Source: JACVRW01 sp963803085
Lineage (GTDB): Bacteria > Actinomycetota > Thermoleophilia > Solirubrobacterales > Thermoleophilaceae
NCBI GenBank assembly: GCA_963803085.1
Contig: CAWDLE010000033.1
Coordinates: 124,001-188,000, forward strand
DNA: 64,000 bases
Direction of reading: 5' to 3'
The notes beneath the pieces were generated by a model that saw only the letters and a program-made list of their open reading frames with translations, searched no databases and was not told the origin of the DNA. Each line of letters starts with the position of its first letter. Positions within the stretch are counted from its first letter, which is position 1. Shown here piece by piece: positions 34,004 through 41,530 of the stretch. Position numbers and translations under genes: made by a program.

Positions 34004-34172
34004 CGGCCGGAGTCAGGTCTCCTGGCTTCGAGCTCCGCGCCGCGCCTTCCCGGAGAGCCGTCGGCTCCCCAGTGGCTACATGCGACGCATCAGCGCCCGT
34101 TCACAGTGGCGGGACCGCGCGGGATTCACACCCGACTTCCCTCGACCACCGGCCGTTGAACGCGAGCAGCAT
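34004..34172 (-). promoter_or_regulatory. Cobalamin riboswitch
   Basis: Read on the minus strand the leader has GGGAAGTCGGGTGTGAATCC, then a GCGCGGTCCCGCCACTGT core, and ends with the B12 box AGCCAGGAGACCTGA about 50 nt before the start codon at 33968. These are the conserved core elements of the adenosylcobalamin-binding riboswitch in their canonical order and spacing. It should repress the downstream ECF/DUF4430 operon when B12 is plentiful. Confidence 0.93.
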
Positions 34173-34223
34173 ATCCCACCCCGGCAAGCCCGCCCGCGGC
34201 CGCTAGAATCGCTCGCCGCACTC

Positions 34224-34296
34224 GCCGCCATCGTCTAGGGGACTAGGACGCCGCCCTCTCACGGCGGAAACCGGGGTTCGAATCCCCGTGGCGGTA
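34224..34296 (+). tRNA. tRNA-Glu (CTC)
   Basis: A 73-nt cloverleaf. Acceptor GCCGCCA pairs with TGGCGGT (one G-T pair), the D-arm region is TCTAGGGGACTAGGA, the anticodon loop has CTC for Glu, and the T-arm is CGGGG-TTCGAAT-CCCCG. CCA is not encoded. Confidence 0.95.
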
Positions 34297-34305
34297 CTCC
34301 GCGAG

Positions 34306-34326
34306 CCCGCTCCTAGAGCGGGTTTT
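34306..34326 (+). terminator. Intrinsic terminator of tRNA-Glu
   Basis: The stem CCCGCTC/GAGCGGG with loop CTA is followed by TTTT, 9 nt beyond the tRNA 3' end. From 34327 to 34465 I see no gene. Confidence 0.7.
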
Positions 34327-34465
34327 CGCGTCTCACGGGTCAAGATTGGCTTGGGGATTGGACTGAGATGACGGCGCTTCGCCGGGCGCCTAGGCCCGTC
34401 TGAGCCGGCGCACAGCGGCGCCGAGCCGGGTGATCCGAACGAGAGGCCGGGGCGCAGTACTGGAC

Positions 34466-34630
34466 ATGATCCGCCTGTCCCCGTCACCGCTCCTGGCTCC
34501 CTTGACGGACTCGCCCACGATGCTGCCCGAGGATGCAGCGTTGTACGTGTGTGACTGCGGGAGCGCCTTCACGGCGAGCGTCACCACCTCGGTGATCTGC
34601 CCGACGTGCGGGCATCGTCAGCCCTGGTAG
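34466..34630 (+). CDS. Small zinc-ribbon-like protein (54 aa)
   Basis: The C-terminal half has two Cys pairs, YVCDCGSAF and VICPTCGHRQ, with spacing suited to binding one zinc ion in a rubredoxin/zinc-ribbon-like knuckle pair. The N-terminal part is unstructured. An internal ATG at 34521 (MLPEDAALYVC) may be the true start, giving 36 residues. The family is unknown; such tiny zinc ribbons often bind nucleic acid or larger protein partners. It is convergent with the copper-oxidase gene, with only 6 nt between stops. Confidence 0.5.
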   Translation: MIRLSPSPLLAPLTDSPTMLPEDAALYVCDCGSAFTASVTTSVICPTCGHRQPW

Positions 34631-34636
34631 CGGCCG

Positions 34637-36609
34637 TCAGCGCTTCTTCTTGATGGTGATGATGACCGGCGTACTGGTGTTGGTCGCGCCAGCATTGTCC
34701 GTCGCGCGCGCGGTCAGCGTGTAGCTGCCGGCGGCCCCGCTGTTCCACTGGGTGGTGTAGGGCGCGCTCGTGTCCTCGCCCAGCTTGGTCGCGCCGTTGA
34801 AGAACTCGACCTTAACCACCCTGCCATCCGAGTCGGCTGCGTTCGCGGCGAGCGTGATCTTCGCCGGTGAGGTGAAGATGGCTCCATTCGCCGGCGACGT
34901 GAGTGAGACGGTCGGCGCTGCGTTCGCCGGCGGAGGCGGAGGCGGAGGCGGAGTGGCGGTGGGGGCGGCGGAGGTGGCGGGGGCGGCGGTGGCGCCGCGG
35001 AGTCGAGGTTGACCATCCGCGCGAGCGAGGGGACCCCGGCGGAGTCGACGACGAAGAGCATGTAGACCCCTGGAACCGCGGTGTGCACGTTCGCGGGGAC
35101 GCTGGCCGTAAGCGTGCCGTCGCCAGCGGTGAAGGTGAGCGGAAGGTAGCGCTGCTCCATCTCGACCGAATGGGTCTGGGACCCCAGCCGCATCAGCCCG
35201 ACCTTCTGGATCGACGCGGCGTTCGGAGTTGCGATCTGGAACGACGCGCCGTGGCTCACCGTGCCAGGTGCCTGCGTCACCTCGGGGCGCGGTGCGAGCT
35301 CGCCGGAGCCGTCCTTCTTGAACAGGTACGGCGGCGTGAAGATCTCGGCGTTCTTCGCCAGATAGCCGACCTGGTCACATGTGCCACAGATGCCGCCGCC
35401 CGCGGACAGGACACGGCCATCGGGAAGCAACAGCGCGGTCGAGTGGTACTGCCGTGTGACGGCCTGCGCCGCGAGGGTCGCCCACTGACCCGTCGCCGGA
35501 TCCCAGCGCTCCGCGTTGTAGACCCCGCCGTTCATGTCGATGAGTCCGGCCCCAGTTGAGTTCCCACCGGTCGCCAGGACGCTGCCGTCGGCGAGCAGGG
35601 TCAGGTTGTGCTGCCGACGCCCAAACGCCATCGGCGCCGTAGCTGATACCTGAGGAGTTGCACCGTTGACGTCGATAACACGCGCGTCGTTCGATGACGG
35701 CCCGCCGCCTGCCACGAGTGTCTTGCCGACGCCGAACACGGCATGGCTCCCGTAACTCCGGTTGACCGCATCGCGCTGCCCGAAGCTCTGCCACGAGCCG
35801 CCGCCGGCCGGATCGAGCTTTCGCATCGTCTGATCCGGCCCGGAGTAGAACACGCGACCGTCAGGCGCCACGTCCAGCCAGGGGTAGAGCGGCAGATTGA
35901 GTGAAGCCGTGTTGAGTGCACGAAGGCTGCCGTCCGTCCTGCGCACCTCCGGCATGTCGGGACCGCCCTCAGTGATCAGCATCTCGCCGTTCGTCAGCGG
36001 CGTTACCGACGGATACCAACGGCTGGCGGCCATATTGGGCCCGAGGAGCCACGTGTTCGTCGCCGGGTTGAACAGATGCGTCTGGGAGATGCCGTTGAGC
36101 TGCGCATCCCTGTTGCCACCGGCGATGAACAGCGACCCGTCGGTCAGGTGAGCAAAGCCGGAGCAGAAGATGTTGTAGCCGGTGTCGACGTTGACCGACG
36201 TCTGCGTACCGGTGACCGGGTCATAGACGGTGGCGCGCGTGAAGTCGTGCACCGGAAACGTCTCGGTCGCGCGGTCTCCAACGGAGTCCCACGCCAGGAC
36301 CTTGCCGTTCGGAAGCAGCGCGACGTGGATGCCGACGACCGGCCAGTCGACGACCGGGCCCCACTGCCCGACCTGTCCCGGGTCGTCGGCGAGCGCCGCG
36401 GCCGTCGCGGTCGATGCGGCGGCTGAGCGAAGCTCTGTTTGCCTGTTCAGCCGGGCCTCCGTGGCCGCGTCGTGCACGACCTCGTCCTCGGCCATATGGC
36501 CCGCCGCGGTATTCAAGTCGTGTGCCAACGCGGCGCCCGGAGCGCCAAGCGCGACAGCGAGCGACAGCATCAGCGAGCGGCACAGAACGATATGAGACCA
36601 GCGGCCCAT
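34637..36609 (-). CDS. Galactose/glyoxal oxidase-like copper radical oxidase with Ig-like tail (one frameshift)
   Basis: A secreted enzyme of the galactose oxidase/glyoxal oxidase family, which oxidises alcohols or aldehydes and releases hydrogen peroxide. A signal peptide (LSLAVALGAPGAALAH) precedes a kelch propeller. Likely cofactor and copper ligands are visible: the cross-linked Cys in YNIFCSGFAHL, Tyr in SRWYPSVTPL, Tyr-His in RQYHSTALLLPDG and His in GSQTHSVEMEQRYLPLTF within the C-terminal DUF1929 domain. A poly-Pro linker near 34930-34990 follows, where the frame breaks. The continuation in another frame encodes an Ig-like domain (GRVVKVEFFNGATKLGEDTS) ending at 34637. The break lies in a repeated GGCGGA/GGCGGT tract and may be slippage or sequence error. 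Confidence 0.82.
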
Positions 36610-36751
36610 CTAGCTCGAGAAACGGCTTAGGCATGCGGAAACTTCCGCGCTCAGGCGTTCGGAAGCGCCAGCGGATCGGTGTCGCTTCTGCCCGCTCGCC
36701 TAGCTTCAACGGCCCGGCGCAGCCTCCGCCCAATGCGAAGTGAATGCGTCG

Positions 36752-38332
36752 TCAGACCGGCCGCAATGCGAGCCGACCGTTCCGCGTCACGATCTCGAAC
36801 ACGCGCGCCTCCATCGCTCCGCGGCGAAAGGCGGCCTCCGGCACGATCATCTCGAAGTTCTCGGCGGGCGAGCTCGCGAGCGAGAACGTGCGGCCCACCG
36901 CCACGATGGTCCCGTCCAGCGCGAGGGCGATCGGGCGCCCGCCGCCCGGCGGGCCACCCGGGATCTCGCCAGTGATCTCGCCAGGCACGAACCCGGAGGT
37001 GGGGTCGACGTCGCGCAGCTCCTCGGCCTGGTGAATGAGCGCCGTGGCCACTCCGCCCAGCCGCGGAAGATCCGTGGTGGCCTGCCCAACGAGCTCCGGG
37101 TGCGGGCCGATGCGGAAGAGCCCCAGGTCGCTTCCGCTCCCGAAGAGCGCCAGCTTGCGGCGGACCGCCGCCTGGCGCCGCCGCGCCACGTCAGCCGGGT
37201 CGAGGTTGTATTCGCCGCCGATCGTGTTGAGCGTCGTCCCCACGCGATGGAAAATCCGCACGTGATCCGCCTGCGACGAAACCGGCCGTAGCAGCGAGCG
37301 GCCGTCCATCTCGTGCGTGGTCCGGACGCGCGCCACGTCCAGGATGGTCGGCAGCACGTCGATGGTCTCCACGTGCGCGTCGGAGATGCGCCCACGGCGC
37401 TGCCCGGGCAGCTTCACCAGCAGCGGGACCGGCGCGAGGTCCTCCACGTTCTCCTGGGTGACCGTGCGGCGCTCAACGCCGATGTGGAAGCCGATGCCGT
37501 GGTCCGCCACCACGAGCACGAGCGCGTCGCGGAACAGCCCGAGCCGGCGCACGCGCCCGAGCAGCTCACCGAGCAGGCGGTCCGCGAGTCCGAGCTGGAG
37601 CAGATGGCGCTGGTAGGAGACCTTCACGAGCCACGGGTCGCCGAACCCCTCTGGCCCGTTCAGCCCGTCGATGGGCTCGGGCGCGTGGCGCCTGTAGTGG
37701 CGACCCGACGGGTAGAACTGCCACGGCACGTGCGGGAGCAGCACGTGCTTGAACCAGAGCGTTGGCCGCTCGCGCGGCTGGATCGAGCGCACGAACTCTC
37801 GGAAGCGCCGGACCTTTCCGCCCCCGAGGTGGCTCAGGGTCGTTCCCTCCAGCGGCTTGCAGAGGCTCGTCGGGCAGAGCCCCGTCGCCTCCTCGGAGGC
37901 ATTCACCTCGTATCTGTCCGCGAGCAGCGTGAAGAGGTTCACCGGATGCGAGATCACGTCCGAGCGCAGGCCGCGCCTCGGGTAGCGCCCGTCGAGCATC
38001 GCGGGAACCGCGAGCGCCGTGCTGTCGTGCACGGCGGTGGCTCCTCGATACCACGTGGCCGTGTGCGCGAGGCCGGCGAACGACGGGTAGCGCCCGGCGT
38101 CGATCTGGCCGCCGGGGCCCATCAGCGAGGTGAGCGGCAACTCGTCGAATACGACGACGACGATCGTCTGCGGAGGCCCGTCTCCGTGGCGAGTTGGCGC
38201 ATCGGCGCGATCGCGCGCCACACCTTCGGCGGTGCGGGACGGCCCCGGGTCGAGCAGCGCCACCCCCACGCCGATCGCCACGGCTGTGACAGCCGCGACG
38301 GCAACAACACGGAGAACCGAGCGCCTGTCCAC
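36752..38332 (-). CDS. Membrane-anchored sulfatase/alkaline-phosphatase-fold protein
   Basis: A 526-residue protein with an N-terminal anchor (VLRVVAVAAVTAVAIGVGVA) and an extracytoplasmic domain of the alkaline-phosphatase superfamily. TIVVVVFDELPLTSLMG gives the first metal-binding Asp. HDSTALAVPAMLDGRYP holds the candidate Thr/Ser nucleophile in place of the sulfatase Cys. FKHVLLPHVPWQFYPSG follows, and VVADHGIGFH gives later metal ligands. Absence of a CxPSR/SxPSR motif makes classical formylglycine sulfatase activity unlikely. A phospho- or phosphoglycerol transferase/hydrolase acting on cell-envelope polymers is more plausible. Transcribed alone. Confidence 0.75.
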   Translation of the reverse strand: MDRRSVLRVVAVAAVTAVAIGVGVALLDPGPSRTAEGVARDRADAPTRHGDGPPQTIVVVVFDELPLTSLMGPGGQIDAGRYPSFAGLAHTATWYRGATAVHDSTALAVPAMLDGRYPRRGLRSDVISHPVNLFTLLADRYEVNASEEATGLCPTSLCKPLEGTTLSHLGGGKVRRFREFVRSIQPRERPTLWFKHVLLPHVPWQFYPSGRHYRRHAPEPIDGLNGPEGFGDPWLVKVSYQRHLLQLGLADRLLGELLGRVRRLGLFRDALVLVVADHGIGFHIGVERRTVTQENVEDLAPVPLLVKLPGQRRGRISDAHVETIDVLPTILDVARVRTTHEMDGRSLLRPVSSQADHVRIFHRVGTTLNTIGGEYNLDPADVARRRQAAVRRKLALFGSGSDLGLFRIGPHPELVGQATTDLPRLGGVATALIHQAEELRDVDPTSGFVPGEITGEIPGGPPGGGRPIALALDGTIVAVGRTFSLASSPAENFEMIVPEAAFRRGAMEARVFEIVTRNGRLALRPV

Positions 38333-38401
38333 GAAAGCCCAGCGTAGACCGCACTTTCAGCCGCCCGCAAGGGTGCAACGACTTCTGCCACTGACGGAAG
38401 C

Positions 38402-38875
38402 TCAGCGCTGGCGCAGGATCCAGCGAGTGACAGGGTCCAGCAGCGCGAGCAGCGGCGGCAGCGGGAGCGCGGTCAGGCGCAGCAGCGTGGCGACCGCGCC
38501 ACCGCGCCGCCTGCGGGCCAGGCGCGGCCCGATCCCGGTGAGGAAGGTGGCGACACCGGACAGCGGGCGGCCGAGCACGGTGATCTCGCGCACCTTGCCG
38601 TCAGGGTTCAGGCGGATGCGGTCGGCGCCCGCCACCGCGCGTCCCTCCATCCGGCCCTCCCAGAAGAACGCGTGGGTGTCACCGCTCTCGAACTCATCGA
38701 CGATCCGCAGGTCCTCGAAGGACTCGAGGACGCTGCGGTAGGTGTCCGCCACGACCTCGCGACCCACGAAGGGCGTGGCGGTCACGGCCGAGTAGAGGAT
38801 CACGTCTGGGGCGAGCGTGTCGATCAGGGCGTTCGCGTCGCCGGCGGCGATGGCTGCGGGGAAGGCGTGCGTCAT
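38402..38875 (-). CDS. SnoaL/NTF2-like protein
   Basis: A 157-residue protein. Residues 1-100 form a cone-shaped NTF2 fold by pattern: HAFPAAIAAGDANALIDTLA, DVILYSAVTATPFVGREVV and HAFFWEGRMEGRAVAGADRI. The C-terminal third is basic then hydrophobic (RLARRRRGGAVATL, LPLPPLLALLD), suggesting a membrane-associated tail. The ATG at 38875 is preferred because GGGAAG lies 9 nt upstream; the ATG three codons earlier sits directly on that sequence. NTF2-like proteins range from isomerases to binding proteins, so no reaction is assigned. Confidence 0.7.
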   Translation of the reverse strand: MTHAFPAAIAAGDANALIDTLAPDVILYSAVTATPFVGREVVADTYRSVLESFEDLRIVDEFESGDTHAFFWEGRMEGRAVAGADRIRLNPDGKVREITVLGRPLSGVATFLTGIGPRLARRRRGGAVATLLRLTALPLPPLLALLDPVTRWILRQR

Positions 38876-38933
38876 GCACAACATCTTCCCGGCGCGCGCC
38901 CGGTCCGATCCCCTGTGTGTCGCATCTCACGTA

Positions 38934-39461
38934 CTAGGCGAAGAACTTCGCCGTCAGCTGCTCGACCGTGCCCTTCGTGCGCATCGTCGTCGGGCCGAGC
39001 AGCTTGTCGATGGCCTTCCGGTCGAGCGCGGACTCAAGGGTGCCGCCGTTCGGAAGCCAGAAGAGCTCGCGCTTCCCGAAGGCCAGCAGGTCGTCGTCCG
39101 TGGCGAGCGCGAGCACCTGCTTGCGCTTCGCGGCCGACGGCTTCGCGGACAGCATCGCTACCTGGAGCTTGCCCTTCGACGCCTCCACCTGGGCAGGCTT
39201 GAACGGCTGCGCCTCGGCGATCTCTGAGAGCTCGCGCGCCGTCCGCGTGTACACGCCCACGTCGTAACCGAGCGCGCTCTCGAGCGCCTTCTCGAGCTCC
39301 GCCGCGATGTCGCGCGAGGCCTCGAAGACGACGTTGCCGCTCGTCCGGAACGTCCCCACCTCCTCGGCGCCGATGCCCTCGAAGATCTCGCACAGCTCGG
39401 CGCTCGTCACGCGGTGGTTGCGCCCGACGTTGACCGCCCGCAGGAAGGCTGCGTATCTCAC
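38934..39461 (-). CDS. DUF1697 family protein
   Basis: A 175-residue cytoplasmic protein starting YAAFLRAVNVGRNHRVTSAE, the hallmark of DUF1697. VGTFRTSGNVVFEAS and a closing KLLGPTTMRTKGTVEQL (including the TTRNWxT-like region) also fit. Its function is unknown. The ATG overlaps the stop of the DUF3037 gene by 4 nt, placing it in one operon with DUF3037 and the HipA-like gene. Confidence 0.85.
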   Translation of the reverse strand: MRYAAFLRAVNVGRNHRVTSAELCEIFEGIGAEEVGTFRTSGNVVFEASRDIAAELEKALESALGYDVGVYTRTARELSEIAEAQPFKPAQVEASKGKLQVAMLSAKPSAAKRKQVLALATDDDLLAFGKRELFWLPNGGTLESALDRKAIDKLLGPTTMRTKGTVEQLTAKFFA

Positions 39462-39832
39462 GCGACCATTGTGTCGAAGAGGTGATCAAGCGTGGCCGCG
39501 GGATCCGCTGTCAGGCCGGTGTGCACGTCGGAGGGCTGGATCACCGTCGAGGACGGCGCCGTGAGCCACCCGAAGCGGTCGGACGCGGGCAGCTTCGCCA
39601 GCGCGCCACCCTCCTCCGCACCGGACGCCACCAGGTCGAGCGCGGTGAGCCGCGCGCGGATCGGCTCGGGGTCGCAGACGGGCGCGAGTGCGGCGAGCCG
39701 CGCGTCGTCGAGCTGGACCCGCAAGCCGAGGAAGTCGTCGTGCTGGCGCGAGTACACGACCACACCGACGTTGATCGCCTCCCCTCGCTCGACGCTCGGC
39801 ACCACCCGGAGGACGGCGTAGCTGAACGACAT
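39458..39832 (-). CDS. DUF3037 family protein
   Basis: A 124-residue protein with the DUF3037 pattern: SFSYAVLRVVPSVERGEAIN followed by VGVVVYSRQHDDFLGLRVQL. The C-terminal part has SDRFGWLTAPSSTVIQPSDV. DUF3037 genes are commonly found next to HipA-like kinase genes, as here; the molecular role is unknown. The start is the ATG at 39832, separated from the kinase stop by 1 nt, so translation is coupled. Confidence 0.85.
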   Translation of the reverse strand: MSFSYAVLRVVPSVERGEAINVGVVVYSRQHDDFLGLRVQLDDARLAALAPVCDPEPIRARLTALDLVASGAEEGGALAKLPASDRFGWLTAPSSTVIQPSDVHTGLTADPAATLDHLFDTMVA

Positions 39833-39833
39833 C

Positions 39834-40592
39834 TCAGCCACGCTCGAGCTCCTCCACGAACGGTCGCGGCGCCTCGAGGCGCTCGCGCAGGAAGCCGGCG
39901 AGGTCGGCGCGGCGGGCGGCCGGATCCGGCCCGAGCCACGAATCGGGGGCAAGCGCCACCGCCTCGTCGATCGCGCCACGCGCACGCTCGGCCAGCCGTT
40001 CGTCGGCCGCCGCAAGGGAGCCAGCCACCGGGAGCAGCACGTGCTCGGCGAGCATCGGCACTCCATCGCGCGCGGTCTCCGCCAGCGGACGCTCGCCGTG
40101 TTGGCGGAAGAAGGACGCGCCGTGGTCGATCAGATACAGCCGGCCGTGCCAGACGAGCAGGTTCGCGTTGCGCGGCGTGCGGTCGACGTTCGTCACGAGC
40201 GCGTCGAACCAGACCACATCGGCGGCCAGGTCGGCATCCACGGCGGGATCCGACGGGACGGCCAACGGCAGCGCACCCGGCAGGAAGTCCATCCCTAGGT
40301 TCTCCCCGGGACTTCCCACGATCAGGTCCTGGATCTCCGGATCGGGCTCGGCCAGGCCGAGCGCCGGCGCCACCTCCACCACCGCAAGCTCGGGAACAGG
40401 CAGCCCGATCGCGCGCGCCAGCTCCCCGGCCACCACCTCGGCTACCAGTGCCCTCTCCCCCTGTCCGGCCGCCCGGAACTTAGTCACATAGAGGCCGTCG
40501 TCGTCGGCCTCCATCAACCCCGGCAACGAGCCGCCCTCCCGAAGCGGGGCGACATAACGCGTCGCGGTCACGTGGCGAAGGCGCTCGGGCAC
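39834..40592 (-). CDS. HipA-like kinase-fold protein
   Basis: A 252-residue compact protein resembling the C-terminal kinase core of HipA. The Gly-rich/Lys region is GLYVTKFRAAGQGERALVAE. ELARAIGLPVPELAVVEV resembles the alpha-C area. The catalytic segment WFDALVTNVDRTPRNANLLV has the D-x(4-5)-N pattern, and LYLIDHGASFF is the metal-binding Asp-His-Gly. It lacks the N-terminal HipA subdomain and a HipB-type antitoxin is not adjacent; instead DUF3037 follows directly. It may phosphorylate a protein or small molecule. A toxin or defence role is only a possibility. Confidence 0.8.
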   Translation of the reverse strand: MPERLRHVTATRYVAPLREGGSLPGLMEADDDGLYVTKFRAAGQGERALVAEVVAGELARAIGLPVPELAVVEVAPALGLAEPDPEIQDLIVGSPGENLGMDFLPGALPLAVPSDPAVDADLAADVVWFDALVTNVDRTPRNANLLVWHGRLYLIDHGASFFRQHGERPLAETARDGVPMLAEHVLLPVAGSLAAADERLAERARGAIDEAVALAPDSWLGPDPAARRADLAGFLRERLEAPRPFVEELERG

Positions 40593-40679
40593 CGCGACAG
40601 ATTCGCAGGCAACGGGACGTTCACGTCTGCTTCACCCGACGGTTACAGGAACAGCCCAGCGCGAGCCGACACTCCACTC

Positions 40680-40850
40680 ATGGAGATCACCGGGAGGCTG
40701 CTCTTCATGGCAGCCGTCACGTGTTACCTGCTGGGGCGCGTTTTTTCCGCCGAGGGCCTGCATCCGGAGACCGTCGTGTACGGCATGACGGCCGCGTTCG
40801 GGCTCGAGTTCCTGATCGCCAACTGGCGCGCTCTCTGGGCCCCTAGTTAG
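40680..40850 (+). CDS. Small two-helix membrane protein (56 aa)
   Basis: MEITGRLLFMAAVTCYLLGR and VVYGMTAAFGLEFLIANWRA are two hydrophobic segments separated by a short polar loop (VFSAEGLHPET), giving a hairpin membrane protein. The family is unknown. The ATG at 40680 is chosen over an upstream in-frame ATG that has no hydrophobic continuity. It lies 53 bp upstream of a fatty-acid-hydroxylase-like gene on the same strand and may be expressed with it. Confidence 0.5.
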   Translation: MEITGRLLFMAAVTCYLLGRVFSAEGLHPETVVYGMTAAFGLEFLIANWRALWAPS

Positions 40851-40903
40851 GGAACCCGAAGTCGCACCTTGACCTGCCCTCAAGGTGCGCTACATTCGAG
40901 TCC

Positions 40904-41530
40904 GTGGACGGTCGGCGGACAGATGCGCTGAAGGCCTCGCCTCGGATGTTCGACTCGGACATCCTCGACCGGCTGTCGCGCGTCCATCCGATGGTCCCGG
41001 TCCTGATCTTCGTCCCGGCGATCGTGGTCGCGTTCACCGTCGGCGCTCGCGGTGAGCCCACGACGGCTCAGGTGGTCGGGCTGGTGCTGGCCGGCTACGT
41101 CTTCTGGACCCTCACCGAGTACTGGATGCACCGGCTGATCTTCCACTTCGAGCCCGAGGAGGGCCTCGGCGCCCGGCTCCACTGGATCATCCACGGCGTC
41201 CACCACGACCACCCGAACGATCCGCTGCGCCTCGTGATGCCGCCGTCGGTGAGCATCCCCCTCGCGCTCGGCTTCTGGGCGCTGTTCATCCTCGTGCTGG
41301 GAACCCCCTGGGCGAACGTCTTCACGGCCGGCTTCCTCGCCGGTTACCTGATGTACGACATGACGCACTACCACGTGCATCATCACCGGCCGCGGACCCG
41401 ACTCGGCAAGCTCGTCCGCGAGCTGCACATGCGCCACCACTTCCAGGACGACACAAAGGGCTTCGGCGTGAGCGCCCCGTTCTGGGACTACGTGTTCGGC
41501 ACGCCGCAGCGGCGCGGCAGTCGGGTCTAG
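40904..41530 (+). CDS. Fatty acid hydroxylase / sterol desaturase family protein
   Basis: A 208-residue membrane di-iron enzyme. Helices around VPVLIFVPAIVVAFTVGA and FLAGYLMYDMTHYHVHHH anchor it. The His clusters are present in the right order: EYWMHRLIFHFE, GVHHDHPND, MTHYHVHHHRP and LHMRHHFQDD. It resembles ceramide 2-hydroxylase/FA2H-type proteins, so alpha-hydroxylation of a fatty acyl chain is likely. The start is GTG at 40904. The stop overlaps the copA stop region on the other strand by 4 nt. Confidence 0.85.
   Translation: MDGRRTDALKASPRMFDSDILDRLSRVHPMVPVLIFVPAIVVAFTVGARGEPTTAQVVGLVLAGYVFWTLTEYWMHRLIFHFEPEEGLGARLHWIIHGVHHDHPNDPLRLVMPPSVSIPLALGFWALFILVLGTPWANVFTAGFLAGYLMYDMTHYHVHHHRPRTRLGKLVRELHMRHHFQDDTKGFGVSAPFWDYVFGTPQRRGSRV

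Noticed and set aside
34203..34487. Minus-strand frame over tRNA-Glu
   Set aside because: Typical antisense artefact of a tRNA gene (GIRTPVSAV-type peptide).
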